The translations under genes and the position numbers were made by a program. The notes below the pieces were generated by a model that was not told the origin of the DNA, did no database searches, and was given only the letters and a program-made list of their open reading frames with translations. Of a stretch of DNA of 64,000 nucleotides, positions 17,850 to 26,796 are shown one piece after another. Numbering within the stretch: the stretch's first letter is position 1; the number at the start of each line of letters is the position of its first letter. This DNA comes from Oenococcus sicerae (lineage in GTDB: Bacteria > Bacillota > Bacilli > Lactobacillales > Lactobacillaceae): assembly GCF_004102045.2 (NCBI RefSeq), contig NZ_CP029684.2, forward strand, positions 1,054,001 to 1,118,000, written 5' to 3'.

Positions 17850-18959
17850 TTAAAATAACTGTAATTTTTTATCCATATGTGTGAAAGGTTCGCAGCCGTT
17901 TGCAGTCACATGAATACAGTCTTCGATCCTCACGCCAAGATCGCCAGGGATATAAACGCCGGGTTCGAGACTGAAACACATACCTGGTTCGAGTATCAAA
18001 TCATTGCCTTGCATGATAGACGGATATTCATGTTCAGACATACCCATGCCATGACCGAGACGATGAATGAAGTATTGGCCATAACCGGCTTTTGTAATGA
18101 TGTCACGAGCGATCTTATCTAAAGAAGCTGCCGTAATACCGGGTTTTACAGCCGCTTGAGCAGCTAATTGGGCTTCTAAAACGACTTGATGAACTTCTCG
18201 CATATGATCAGTCGGTTTGCCTAAAGCAACTGTTCGACTTGCATCAGAAATGTAGCCCTGATAAACGGTTCCTAAATCAAATAGGACCAGAGAATTATCT
18301 TTTAAAGGCAAGTCGGATGTTTCGCCATGAGGATCAGCAGCATGTTCGGCTGTCTGGACCAAGGTAGCAAAAGACATTTCTGGGACGTTGCGGTTTTTAG
18401 TGGCAAATTCCAATTCGGCCGCTACTTGTAATTCTGTTTTACCAACTTTTAGTGCTTTAAAACCAGCAGCAAAAGCTAAATCGGCATCATGACCGGCCTG
18501 CACTAATTTTTGGATTTCGTCAGTATCTTTGATCAAACGCTGATGTTCTACGATCGGCGTCAAATTGAAACTATAATCGGCGTCCGGGAAAGCAGCTACA
18601 AGGCGATTAAAGCGAGCCAAAGTCAAATTGCCTTGTTCAGTAGCTATTTTTTTTGGATTAGCTTGTCGTTTTTTAATGTGGCTATAAATCATGGATAAAC
18701 CGTCCTCGTTATCCTGATAACCATAAAGGTCAAAAGGCCAGCCGACCGATTTGACAACTTGCACTTCTAGCGCTGGTGCAAAAATAAAGGGATCCTGATC
18801 AGCGAAAATGATCATGGCCAGAATTCTTTCATAAGGATTGGAACCGAAGCCGGTTAAATATTGAATTGTTTTAAAATCAGAAATATAAGCAAGATCGATC
18901 TGTTTGTTGATCAAAGTTTGTTGTAATTTATTGAGTCTTGTTTGATTGAATTTCACCAT
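17850..18959 (-). CDS. pepQ: Xaa-Pro dipeptidase (prolidase) PepQ
   Basis: Metallopeptidase of family M24 that splits Xaa-Pro dipeptides in the cytoplasm. Metal ligands of the pita-bread fold are visible: two Asp in LFDLGTVYQGYISDASRT, His in HRLGHGMGMSEHE, and Glu in SLEPGVYI and GVRIEDCI. The N-terminal creatinase-like domain starts at FNQTRLNKLQ. The ATG at 18959 gives 369 residues, the PepQ norm; longer in-frame starts would run into the divergent gene. TATACT lies six bases upstream of the start and there is no Shine-Dalgarno sequence, so the mRNA may be leaderless. Confidence 0.93.
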   Translation of the reverse strand: MVKFNQTRLNKLQQTLINKQIDLAYISDFKTIQYLTGFGSNPYERILAMIIFADQDPFIFAPALEVQVVKSVGWPFDLYGYQDNEDGLSMIYSHIKKRQANPKKIATEQGNLTLARFNRLVAAFPDADYSFNLTPIVEHQRLIKDTDEIQKLVQAGHDADLAFAAGFKALKVGKTELQVAAELEFATKNRNVPEMSFATLVQTAEHAADPHGETSDLPLKDNSLVLFDLGTVYQGYISDASRTVALGKPTDHMREVHQVVLEAQLAAQAAVKPGITAASLDKIARDIITKAGYGQYFIHRLGHGMGMSEHEYPSIMQGNDLILEPGMCFSLEPGVYIPGDLGVRIEDCIHVTANGCEPFTHMDKKLQLF

Positions 18960-18965
18960 AAATTG

Positions 18966-18993
18966 AGTATAGTTCAAACAACTTTTGTAGAAT
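18966..18993. promoter_or_regulatory. Face-to-face -10 boxes in a 40-base divergent region
   Basis: On the minus strand TATACT (complement of 18966-18971) ends six bases from the pepQ ATG. On the plus strand TAGAAT (18988-18993) ends six bases from the dehydrogenase ATG. Neither has a good -35. Only 40 bases separate the two start codons, leaving no room for ordinary leaders. Confidence 0.45.
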
Positions 18994-18999
18994 GAGGTT

Positions 19000-19965
19000 A
19001 TGACAAAATTATTGTTACTGCAAAAACTCAAAAATGATGATTTAAAAGAAGTTCGTGACAATTTTCCGGATTTGGAATTGCTGACAGCAGATCAGATGAC
19101 TGACGATCTTGTTGATCAAATTGAAATTCTGTACGGTCAATTTTCGAAGGGGCAGGGTCTGGATCCTTGGTTTGAAAAATTGGTTCATGGCGGAAAATCT
19201 TTGAAATGGATTCAAATGATTTCCGCTGGAATAGACTTCCTGCCGCTTGCAGAATTAGCGAAAAGAGGCGTGATCGTTTCCAATATGAGTGGTCTTCATT
19301 CTGAAGCTATCTCGGAAAATGTGTTAGCTTATATGTTGATTTTCAACCGTGGCTTGAAAAAAGCACTGGAAAATCAAGCTAAACAAGTTTGGGATCTTGG
19401 CCTGACAGGTATTAAACAATTGCAGAACAAGAAGATTGTTATTTTTGGAACTGGTGCAATTGGTTCGGCTGTTGCAAAAATTTTGCAAGGCTTCGATGTG
19501 ACGGTTATTGGCGTTAATCGGCATGGTACTGAGCTGCCTTATTTTCAGCAAGTGATTACGCATAGCCAACTGGATCAAGTCGCGGACGCTGATTATTTGA
19601 TCAGTGATATGCCTTTAACCGATATGACTCGTGGTTACTTTGACAGCAGTTTCTTCCACTTATTTAAAAATAAGCCGATTTTTATCAATGTCGGCCGCGG
19701 CCCTAGCGTTGTTGAAAAAGACTTGATCAGTGCGTTAAAAGATGAGACGTTGTCGGCCGCTGCTTTGGATGTTGTTGAACATGAGCCTTTAGATGCTGAT
19801 TCGCCGCTTTGGCAAATGGAAAACGTGATCATTACACCGCATTCATCGGCTTTGATCGAACATTATTATAAAAAATCCTACCAGATTTTCGGACCGAATT
19901 TGAAAAGTTACTTGACGACTGGCAAATTAGCTATTAATCAGGTGAGCTTGAAAGAAGGTTATTAA
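19000..19965 (+). CDS. D-isomer-specific 2-hydroxyacid dehydrogenase family protein
   Basis: NAD(P)H-dependent oxidoreductase of the D-2-hydroxyacid dehydrogenase family, 321 residues. The Rossmann motif is GTGAIGSAVAKIL. All three catalytic residues are present: Arg in NVGRGPSVVEKDL, Glu in DVVEHEPLDADSPLW and His in ITPHSSA. The N-terminal substrate domain lacks features that would separate lactate, hydroxyisocaproate or phosphoglycerate use, so the substrate is not assigned. GAGG is present but only two bases before the ATG. Coupled to the next gene by a one-base TAATG overlap. Confidence 0.85.
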   Translation: MTKLLLLQKLKNDDLKEVRDNFPDLELLTADQMTDDLVDQIEILYGQFSKGQGLDPWFEKLVHGGKSLKWIQMISAGIDFLPLAELAKRGVIVSNMSGLHSEAISENVLAYMLIFNRGLKKALENQAKQVWDLGLTGIKQLQNKKIVIFGTGAIGSAVAKILQGFDVTVIGVNRHGTELPYFQQVITHSQLDQVADADYLISDMPLTDMTRGYFDSSFFHLFKNKPIFINVGRGPSVVEKDLISALKDETLSAAALDVVEHEPLDADSPLWQMENVIITPHSSALIEHYYKKSYQIFGPNLKSYLTTGKLAINQVSLKEGY

Positions 19966-20876
19966 TGAAACACGAAACAAAAATTCTTCATTTAAAAAAC
20001 GGCTACGATATTTGGTCAGCTTCTTTTGGTAATCCTGATGCGCCGATCAAGCTGTTGGCTTTGCATGGTGGACCTGGCGGTACTTCTAAAGAATTTTGGC
20101 CTTGGGCTGAGAACTTTCAGAAATATACCGGTTTAGATGTTCAGGTTTTTACCTATGACCAGCTTGGCTCATTTTGGTCAGAAGCACCCGATTGGACAAA
20201 GCAGGAAAACGTTGATAAATATTTAAACTACCAGTATTATCTTGATGAACTGGAAGAAGTTCGTTCGTTAATGGGCTTGGATCACTTTTATCTGCTTGGC
20301 CATTCTTGGGGCGGCGTCTTGACTTATGAATATAGCTTGGCTCATCCCGAGCATTTGAAGGGTTCGATCGTCTACTCCATGACTGATAATATCCAAGATT
20401 ATGTCACATCAGTTAATCAGGAACGCTTGGATCTGCTAGGCAAAGACGAAGTTGATTATATGAAGTCGGTTGAAGCCAAAGCCGATTTTATTGATCCGCG
20501 TTATCATCGTGATGTTAATCGTCTGTATAGGGAAAACATTGAACGAACTGCGACTTATGATCCGGATGCCGGACCTGATTTGTTGGCCACTGATGTTTAT
20601 AATCATTTTCAAGGCAACAACGAATTTGTCGTGACAGGTATTTTAAAGGATTGGAATATTCGGCCGCAGCTGCATAATATTAAAATTCCAATGCTGCTAA
20701 CGACTGGTGAAAAAGATACAATGCCGGTTTGGTCCATGCAGGAGACTGCTAAAGCGATCCCGGGTGCTGAATTGTTTGTCAACACAGATGGCGGGCATCA
20801 TCATGCCGTTGATCACCCAGAAGCCTTTTATGAAAATTTAACTGCTTTTTTAAAACGTGTTCAAGCAGCACAATAA
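19965..20876 (+). CDS. pip: Proline iminopeptidase (prolyl aminopeptidase), S33 family
   Basis: Alpha/beta-hydrolase that removes N-terminal proline from peptides. The oxyanion motif HGGPGG is in LLALHGGPGGTSKE, the nucleophilic serine in GHSWGGVLTYEY, an aspartate in TTGEKDTMPVW and the catalytic histidine in DGGHHHAVDHPEAF. Length is 303 residues with no signal peptide, so it acts in the cytoplasm or cell-associated. Together with pepQ and pcp it forms a local group of peptidases for proline and pyroglutamate ends. A TAATG overlap couples it to the dehydrogenase. Confidence 0.88.
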   Translation: MKHETKILHLKNGYDIWSASFGNPDAPIKLLALHGGPGGTSKEFWPWAENFQKYTGLDVQVFTYDQLGSFWSEAPDWTKQENVDKYLNYQYYLDELEEVRSLMGLDHFYLLGHSWGGVLTYEYSLAHPEHLKGSIVYSMTDNIQDYVTSVNQERLDLLGKDEVDYMKSVEAKADFIDPRYHRDVNRLYRENIERTATYDPDAGPDLLATDVYNHFQGNNEFVVTGILKDWNIRPQLHNIKIPMLLTTGEKDTMPVWSMQETAKAIPGAELFVNTDGGHHHAVDHPEAFYENLTAFLKRVQAAQ

Positions 20877-20882
20877 TATTTC

Positions 20883-20906
20883 AGGATCCCTTTTGCGGGT
20901 CTTTTT
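20883..20906 (+). terminator. Probable terminator of pip
   Basis: Imperfect hairpin AGGATCCC/GGGTCT with one bulged T, followed by six T residues. The ruvA -35 element overlaps its loop and 3' arm. Confidence 0.55.
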
Positions 20907-20921
20907 TAATATCGTTATAAT
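20893..20921 (+). promoter_or_regulatory. Leaderless promoter of ruvA
   Basis: TTGCGG (20893-20898), a 17-base spacer and TATAAT (20916-20921). Only six bases separate the -10 from the ATG, so initiation seven bases downstream falls on the A of the start codon. No Shine-Dalgarno sequence is present. Confidence 0.7.
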
Positions 20922-20927
20922 CTTCTT

Positions 20928-21512
20928 ATGTATGATTTTCTAACTGGTATCATTAAAACGATTGCCGTTAATTATATTGGTATTGATGTCAATGGGGTCG
21001 GTTTTCGTGTGTTTACACCTAATCCTTACGAATATGAGCAAGGCGACCAGACGATTATTTTCACAGAACAGATCGTGCGGGACAATGAAATTAGTCTTTA
21101 TGGCTTTAAAAAGGTTGAAGATCGTAACTTGTTTAAAAAATTATTAAATGTTTCTGGGATCGGTCCGAAATCCGCCTTAGCGATTATTGCTGGTGGCGAT
21201 CGTGACGGTCTTGTCGCTGCGGTGGAAAATGGTCAAGCGGCTTATCTGACTAAGTTTCCCGGTATTGGCAGTAAAACGGCTCAACAAATCGTCTTGGATC
21301 TGAAAGGAAAACTAGGCGATTTCACGAAAGATAGTCCTTTGCCAAATGAGTTATTAGCTAATTCAGCGGCGTTAGATGACGCTTTAGCTGCCTTGATCGC
21401 ATTGGGTTTTTCTGCTAAAGATGTTTTCAAAATTGGCAAAAAATTAGCTGATGCAGGCCAATTGAAAACGGACGCCTATATTCAAAAAGGACTTAAACTA
21501 TTAACTAAATGA
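20928..21512 (+). CDS. ruvA: Holliday junction branch migration protein RuvA
   Basis: DNA-binding subunit that loads RuvB on Holliday junctions during recombinational repair. The N-terminal OB-fold starts MYDFLTGII, the tandem helix-hairpin-helix motifs are visible as [15 protein letters not shown] and [16 protein letters not shown], and the C-terminal RuvB-contact domain is [16 protein letters not shown]. Length is 194 residues. It has its own promoter and overlaps ruvB by four bases. mutS and mutL, usual upstream partners in Lactobacillales, are missing. Confidence 0.95.
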   Translation: MYDFLTGIIKTIAVNYIGIDVNGVGFRVFTPNPYEYEQGDQTIIFTEQIVRDNEISLYGFKKVEDRNLFKKLLNVSGIGPKSALAIIAGGDRDGLVAAVENGQAAYLTKFPGIGSKTAQQIVLDLKGKLGDFTKDSPLPNELLANSAALDDALAALIALGFSAKDVFKIGKKLADAGQLKTDAYIQKGLKLLTK

Positions 21513-22525
21513 GTGATGACAAAGACAAAATTTTAGATGCGCAGTCGACTGCAGCTGATACTGATGCCGAATTGACGCTGCGGCCCAAATTTTTGGCCGA
21601 TTATATTGGCCAAAAACAGATCAAAGATCAATTATCCGTGTATCTACAGGCCGCTAAACAGCGTAATGAAGCACTGGATCACGTGCTGCTTTTTGGGCCT
21701 CCTGGTTTAGGCAAGACGACCTTAGCTGTTGTGATCGCTAACGAAATGGGTGCCGATATTAAGACCACTTCAGGCCCGGCGATCGAAAAAGCTGGTGATC
21801 TAGTGGCACTGTTAAATGAATTATCAGCTGGTGATATTTTATTTATTGATGAAATTCACCGTTTGCCAAAATCGGTCGAGGAAGTGCTGTATTCAGCCAT
21901 GGAAGATTTTTACGTTGACATCGTTGTCGGCCAAGGTGAAACAGCCCATGCGATCCATTTTCCATTGCCGCCTTTTACCTTGATCGGTGCAACGACGCGT
22001 GCCGGCATGCTATCAGCACCATTGCGTGATCGTTTTGGTATTGTTGAGCATATGCGTTTTTACCCAGTCAGTGATTTGAAACTAATCGCTGAGCGCTCAG
22101 CCGACATTTTTGATATGTCAATCGCCGAATCTGGCGCAGTTGAGCTAGCTTTGCGTTCTCGCGGTACACCAAGAATCGTTAATCGTTTGTTGAAAAGAGT
22201 GCGTGATTTTGCGCAAGTCGATGGTAAACAGACTATTGATGAAATAGCGGTCAATGGTGCTTTAAATAAATTACAAGTTGATGATCGTGGTCTGGATGAA
22301 AACGATTTAAAGTATTTGGATACGCTGATTCATCAATATAAAGGCGGTCCAGCTGGCGTCAATGCTTTGGCCTCTAATATTGGTGAAGATGCCGAAACAG
22401 TTGAAGAAATGATCGAACCGTATCTGCTGCAGATCGGTTTCATACAGCGTACACCACGAGGCCGCCAAGCAACTGCAGAAGCGTATGCCCACCTGCACAT
22501 TCCTTATCAGACCGGACTGGCCTAG
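21509..22525 (+). CDS. ruvB: Holliday junction branch migration ATPase RuvB
   Basis: AAA+ motor that drives branch migration with RuvA. Walker A is GPPGLGKTT in [16 protein letters not shown], Walker B is [10 protein letters not shown], sensor 1 is [20 protein letters not shown] with its arginine finger, and the C-terminal winged helix ends in [19 protein letters not shown]. Length of 338 residues is normal. It starts in an ATGA overlap with ruvA and lacks a clear ribosome-binding site, so it depends on coupling. Confidence 0.96.
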   Translation: MSDDKDKILDAQSTAADTDAELTLRPKFLADYIGQKQIKDQLSVYLQAAKQRNEALDHVLLFGPPGLGKTTLAVVIANEMGADIKTTSGPAIEKAGDLVALLNELSAGDILFIDEIHRLPKSVEEVLYSAMEDFYVDIVVGQGETAHAIHFPLPPFTLIGATTRAGMLSAPLRDRFGIVEHMRFYPVSDLKLIAERSADIFDMSIAESGAVELALRSRGTPRIVNRLLKRVRDFAQVDGKQTIDEIAVNGALNKLQVDDRGLDENDLKYLDTLIHQYKGGPAGVNALASNIGEDAETVEEMIEPYLLQIGFIQRTPRGRQATAEAYAHLHIPYQTGLA

Positions 22526-22535
22526 TGGCGGCTCT

Positions 22536-23156
22536 ATGAAAATTTTAGTGACGGGCTTTGACCCTTTTGGTCAAGATAAAGTTAATCCGTCTTGGCAGGC
22601 TGTTGATGCTTTAGCTGACGCGATCGATGACATCGAAGTGCTGAAATTATTATTGCCGACTGCTTTTAAGCGTTCTAAACAATTGTTAGTCTCTGAAATC
22701 AGCATGCAGCAGCCTGATGCAGTCTTGTGTGTGGGATTAGCTGGCGGCCGATCAGCAGTTTCGATCGAAAAAGTTGCAATTAATTATGCGGATGCTGGCA
22801 TTCCTGATAATGATGGCAATCAGCCCAAACACGAAAAACTTGATCAAAAAGGACCAGCTGCCTATTTTGCCAGTCTTCCAGTGGACCAGCTTTTACAAGC
22901 CCTGCATGCCCATGAGTTACCGGCTGAATTATCGCTTAGTGCAGGTGCTTATGTCTGCAACGCGACAATGTATCAGCTCCTTAATTATTTGGCTCGTCAA
23001 AACTTACGAACCATCGGTGGTTTTGTTCATCTGCCCTTTACGCCAGAGATGAGGCACGAGGACCAAGCTAGTTTGCCTTTAGCAATTGATGAGCAAACTT
23101 TAGGAGTCATCATCTCATCAATTAATCATTATTTGAAAGAAGAAAAACATGACTGA
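22536..23156 (+). CDS. pcp: Pyroglutamyl-peptidase I
   Basis: Cysteine peptidase of family C15 that removes N-terminal pyroglutamate from peptides. The N-terminal [11 protein letters not shown] is diagnostic. Catalytic residues are visible: Glu in [15 protein letters not shown], Cys in [13 protein letters not shown] and His in [11 protein letters not shown]. The ATG at 22536 gives 206 residues; an earlier in-frame start would lie in ruvB. It lies between ruvB and queA and overlaps queA by eight bases, an unusual place for a peptidase, since ruvB and queA are normally adjacent. Confidence 0.93.
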   Translation: MKILVTGFDPFGQDKVNPSWQAVDALADAIDDIEVLKLLLPTAFKRSKQLLVSEISMQQPDAVLCVGLAGGRSAVSIEKVAINYADAGIPDNDGNQPKHEKLDQKGPAAYFASLPVDQLLQALHAHELPAELSLSAGAYVCNATMYQLLNYLARQNLRTIGGFVHLPFTPEMRHEDQASLPLAIDEQTLGVIISSINHYLKEEKHD

Positions 23157-24228
23157 AGAAAAAACACCACATTATACTTTGAGTGACTTTGATTACAATT
23201 TGCCGCATGAATTGATCGCTCAAACACCTTTGGCTCAGCGTGATGCTTCACGACTGCTAGTTTTAAATGCTGGCGATGGCGCCTATGAAGATCGTCATTT
23301 TTATAATATTATCGATTACTTGAATCCCGGCGATGCGATCGTGATGAATAATTCCCGTGTGATCCCAGCTCGTTTGCATGGCTGGCGTCCTGATACTTTG
23401 GGACATGTCGAGGTTCTATTACTCCGGCAGGATCATGGCGATATATGGGAAACATTAGTTAAACCAGCAAAAAAATTTCCGATTGGTTCAACGATTGATT
23501 TTGGCGATGAAAAACAAACGATTATGACTGGCACGGTTACTGGGGAATTGGAACATGGCGGCCGTTATATTGAATTTCATTATGATGGCATTTTTATGGA
23601 GTTGTTGGATAAACTTGGTGAAATGCCTTTGCCGCCTTATATTAAAGAAAAACTCGTCGATCAAGAACGCTATCAGACGGTCTATTCTAAAGTCGAAGGA
23701 TCTGCAGCTGCGCCCACAGCTGGTCTGCATTGGACACCGGAATTGTTGGATAAAGTGCGTGCCAAGGGTGTCAAGACGATCGAACTGACATTGCACGTTG
23801 GTTTAGGCACTTTTCGTCCGGTTGAAGAAGAAGATATTGATCAGCATAAGATGCATTCGGAATTCTATGAACTTAGTCAAAAAGCTGCTGATCAGATTAA
23901 TGAAGTTCGCCACCATGGAGGTAAAATCGTGGCTACTGGTACGACCACGATTCGTACATTAGAGACGATCGGTCACAAGTTTAACGGTGATCAGTATGGA
24001 CAAGATGTACAGGCTGACTCTGGCTGGACGGATATTTTCATCAAGCCAGGTTTTAAATGGACAACGGTCGATGCTTTTATCACTAATTTTCATCTGCCAA
24101 AATCAACATTAGTGATGCTGGTGGCTGCTTTCACAGGCCGAAAAAATATCCTAAATGCTTATGAACATGCCATTCAAGAAAAATATCGTTTCTTTTCTTT
24201 TGGCGATGCCATGTTCATTCATAAATGA
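23149..24228 (+). CDS. queA: S-adenosylmethionine:tRNA ribosyltransferase-isomerase
   Basis: Makes epoxyqueuosine at the wobble base of tRNAs with GUN anticodons. Family signatures are [14 protein letters not shown] and [11 protein letters not shown] near the N-terminus, [23 protein letters not shown] and the C-terminal [17 protein letters not shown]. The length of 359 residues is slightly longer than the common 340-350. It overlaps pcp by eight bases and is followed directly by a terminator shared with the convergent Rgg gene. Confidence 0.95.
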   Translation: MTEEKTPHYTLSDFDYNLPHELIAQTPLAQRDASRLLVLNAGDGAYEDRHFYNIIDYLNPGDAIVMNNSRVIPARLHGWRPDTLGHVEVLLLRQDHGDIWETLVKPAKKFPIGSTIDFGDEKQTIMTGTVTGELEHGGRYIEFHYDGIFMELLDKLGEMPLPPYIKEKLVDQERYQTVYSKVEGSAAAPTAGLHWTPELLDKVRAKGVKTIELTLHVGLGTFRPVEEEDIDQHKMHSEFYELSQKAADQINEVRHHGGKIVATGTTTIRTLETIGHKFNGDQYGQDVQADSGWTDIFIKPGFKWTTVDAFITNFHLPKSTLVMLVAAFTGRKNILNAYEHAIQEKYRFFSFGDAMFIHK

Positions 24229-24257
24229 GCGCATCTCATTGATGGAGGGCGTTTTTT
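24229..24257 (+). terminator. Terminator of queA
   Basis: Hairpin with arms starting GCGC and ending GGCG, one bulged G and one mismatch, a short TG loop and six T residues. It overlaps the stop codon of the convergent regulator gene. Confidence 0.6.
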
Positions 24258-25087
24258 AAATGAATTTGCAGTATTTTTGCAAACATATCAGCATTTTTTG
24301 GATTAAATTGTCCGACTGCTTCCACGATATCAGCGCTTCGCTTCACTGCCTGGGTACTATCATCTTCATATAATCCGATCAGCCCTTGTTGAAAGGCGAT
24401 CGTCATCGCAAGTCTTTCGTTTACAGCCTGCTTTGCAGCTTGCTGTGTTAATTGAAGGATTTTTTTTGCATCTGCTAGCGCTCTTGATCGCAGTAAAACA
24501 GAGCTTGTAGCTAGCGAAATATAACTAAAAAAATTGATATAACTGTCATCAAACATGTTCCGATAACTTAAAAGGCAATCAAGGCTTTTTTGGAAAAGTA
24601 CTTTTGTGTTTTCTGGTTGGATCATCGGTATCAGGTAATTGCATAATTGCAGCTCGTAGCGATTCCAGTTGTCAACGGAAAGCAGGTAGTTATAAATAAA
24701 GCGACACTTGGCTTTTTTATTTTCAGCGTTTTCAACGTAAAGTGCTGCCAAGTTTTTAGTCAGTCTTGCGGAGAGAGAATTGCTGTTTGATCCTTGAGCC
24801 AAAGTTGCAAGTTTTCGCTGGTCGTGATTTTCAATGGCAATAAATAAGTCAATGTAAAAGGCGCTTTCAAAATTAAGCTTGTGATTTGCGGCCCATGTCA
24901 GCTCATCAAAGGAAACGGCGATCCTGCTCAATAGCTGCAGTAGTTTTGAAACAGCGATGTCTGATTCGCCTTGTTCGAATTTATAAAGAAAAGAACGCGA
25001 AACAATACCGGCACAAACTTCTTTGCTTGAGAAATGTTTATTTTGACGAATGTGTCTGAAAGTCTGGCCTAAAGCTAATTTTGTCAT
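24236..25087 (-). CDS. Rgg/GadR/MutR-family transcriptional regulator
   Basis: A 283-residue regulator with an N-terminal XRE-type HTH (LGQTFRHIRQNKHFSS followed by FLYKFEQGESDIAVSKLLQLL, together about residues 6-50) and a long all-helical repeat domain with TPR-like hydrophobic periodicity. This layout is typical of Rgg proteins, which bind short imported peptides in streptococci and other Lactobacillales. An AGGTGA site precedes the ATG. It is divergent from an ABC exporter gene and a possible short hydrophobic peptide, the classical setting of Rgg peptide signalling. The inducing peptide is not proven. Confidence 0.8.
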   Translation of the reverse strand: MTKLALGQTFRHIRQNKHFSSKEVCAGIVSRSFLYKFEQGESDIAVSKLLQLLSRIAVSFDELTWAANHKLNFESAFYIDLFIAIENHDQRKLATLAQGSNSNSLSARLTKNLAALYVENAENKKAKCRFIYNYLLSVDNWNRYELQLCNYLIPMIQPENTKVLFQKSLDCLLSYRNMFDDSYINFFSYISLATSSVLLRSRALADAKKILQLTQQAAKQAVNERLAMTIAFQQGLIGLYEDDSTQAVKRSADIVEAVGQFNPKNADMFAKILQIHLKNALHQ

Positions 25088-25095
25088 GATTCACC

Positions 25096-25110
25096 TATAT
25101 GGTTCATATA
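25096..25110. promoter_or_regulatory. Inverted repeat near the Rgg gene start
   Basis: TATATGGTTCATATA has perfect six-base arms TATATG/CATATA around GTT, nine bases upstream of the regulator's start codon. It lies in an A+T-rich divergent region, so chance is possible, but the position suits autoregulation. Confidence 0.4.
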
Positions 25111-25164
25111 CTACCCAAATTAAAGCATTTTTCAATATTTTTATTGATAATACTGCTTATATAA
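25099..25164 (+). CDS. Candidate short hydrophobic peptide (SHP-like), 21 residues
   Basis: An ATG-initiated frame of 21 codons between the divergent regulator and exporter encodes MVHILPKLKHF followed by a ten-residue hydrophobic C-terminus (SIFLLIILLI). A basic N-terminal half followed by a hydrophobic tail is the layout of SHP pheromone precursors that pair with Rgg regulators. No Shine-Dalgarno sequence is visible, the region is A+T-rich, and the tail lacks the acidic residue of many known SHPs. Reported as a candidate only. Confidence 0.3.
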   Translation: MVHILPKLKHFSIFLLIILLI

Positions 25165-25177
25165 TAATAATATACAA

Positions 25178-25194
25178 CATATATCGTTGATATG
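25178..25194. promoter_or_regulatory. Inverted repeat upstream of the ABC exporter gene
   Basis: CATAT (25178-25182) and ATATG (25190-25194) flank a seven-base spacer that includes ATCGTTG. It lies 28 bases before the exporter start codon. It could be an Rgg operator; the arms are short. Confidence 0.3.
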
Positions 25195-25222
25195 AAATTG
25201 AGGATGGCAAAGGTTGAATAAC

Positions 25223-26754
25223 ATGAGAAAATATATTGATAAAAAATGGTTTGCTTTAGCGATTTTGACAGCTGGTCTATATGGTTTGGAAATGCCTTTT
25301 AATGTGACGACTTATTCCTATATTTTTTATATCTTGGAAAAACATCTTTTCACACAGGTCCTGCCTTTTATTGCCGTTATGCTATTTGGCAACCTGCTTT
25401 TAGTTCTCTGCTATTATGCGAATCAATTGGTAATCAATAAAAATGCTGCTTTGTTTTCCATTAATTTAAAGACGGCTAGTCTGCAAGCTTTGACCGAGGA
25501 TGGTCATAAACAAGCTTCTGATAAGACGTCTTTTGTCCTGAACGATCTGGCGCTAGTCGAGACAAATTATTTTCGTCAACTTATTTCGATCGTGGGTTTG
25601 GCTGTTGGCTTAGTGTTGACTTTTATTTTTTCAGCGAAAACAAATTTTAATTTAACGCTAATTTTTTTGCTTTTTTCAGGATTAAGTCAAATTGTGCCAA
25701 AGTATTTTAAGAAAAACATTAATGACAAAACTGCTTTATGGTCGAAAACTAACGAAAATACAACGACTTTTTTAAATGATTTATTCAAAAATGCCAAAAC
25801 GGTCATTCGCTACGCTGTATTAAAGAATTTTGTTCGGTTGGGCAAAAAAAATTTCACTTTATCAGAATTCAGCAAAAAAATCGTGATAATTCGATCGTCC
25901 TTTCCAGTGCCGTGGTTTACGCAGTTGCAGAAATATGCCAAGTATTGCCGATCGGCGCCGCCATGTATTTTGTTGTGAAAGGAAATCTTGCCATTTCGGA
26001 TTTTGTGGCCGTGCAATACAGCGCCAATTGGATCATGAATCAGGCCCTGCAGCTTGGGTCGGCGAGATCAGCTATCGCAAGAACGGAAAGTACTAATGAG
26101 AAAGTGCTGGCTTTAATCAAGAATGCCGAAGGGCAGCCAAAGTCTAATTCTGCAACGCAACCAACATTTACTCGTTTGCAAGTATCGAATTTAGTTTTTA
26201 AATACCCCCACACCAAAGAAGAACTGCTTGATAAACTTTCTTTTGAGTTGAAAGTTGGCGAAAAACTTTTGATCACGGGTCCATCCGGTGCTGGTAAGAG
26301 CACACTACTGAAAATTATGATTCATGAGTTGCAAGCCGATAGCGGTCAAGTTACTTGTCTTGATTCAAGTCTTTACACTTTCGTGAGCCAGGAAACTGCC
26401 GTTTTCAATGGCAGCCTAAAATTCAATTTGACTTTAGGCAATCATTTTTCTGATCAGCAATTGCATGCATCATTAACGCAGGCTGGCTTTGCTAAAGCTG
26501 ATTTAACAGCTCAAGTATCAGAAAGCGGCAGTAATTTTTCCGGTGGCCAAAAGAAACGAATCGAATTAGCACGCGCTTTTCTATTTGACCGGCCGCTTTT
26601 GATCATTGATGAGGGAACTGCTTCTTTGGATCCGAAAACAGCTAATGACATCCATGAAAGAATTCTCGCATCATCGAAAAGTGTCATTGAAGTGGACCAC
26701 CATATGCCAAACAGTTTAATAGATCGATTTGATAAAAAAATCGTGATTGGCTGA
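25223..26754 (+). pseudogene. ABC exporter (fused permease-ATPase), frameshifted at an A7 tract
   Basis: The first part encodes a membrane domain with about five hydrophobic segments. It is open to 25978 in one frame but loses homology after FTLSEFSKK near 25879. The second frame carries NRDNSIVLSSAVVYAVAEI and then a full ATPase domain: Walker A GPSGAGKST, signature FSGGQKKRIELARAF, Walker B LLIIDEGTASLD and a switch His in VIEVDHH. Adding one A to the seven A residues at 25874-25880 joins the two into one 510-residue half-transporter. A one-base deletion, programmed slippage at the A tract or a sequence error would all explain it. The start at 25223 follows AAAGG at spacing nine. Confidence 0.8.
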
Positions 26755-26780
26755 GGATAGTTTTGTTTACTTCAATTGAT

Positions 26781-26789
26781 TGATAAAAT
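26781..26789 (+). promoter_or_regulatory. Leaderless promoter of lepA
   Basis: Extended -10 TGATAAAAT (hexamer 26784-26789) with TTTTGT 17 bases upstream as a weak -35. Seven bases separate the -10 from the ATG, placing the predicted start of transcription on the start codon. No ribosome-binding site is visible. Confidence 0.65.
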
Positions 26790-26796
26790 TAAGCTA

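Noticed and set aside
25192-25221. Nine-codon frame overlapping the start of the ABC exporter as a leader peptide
   Set aside because: No ribosome-binding site and only nine codons; likely chance in this A+T-rich region.
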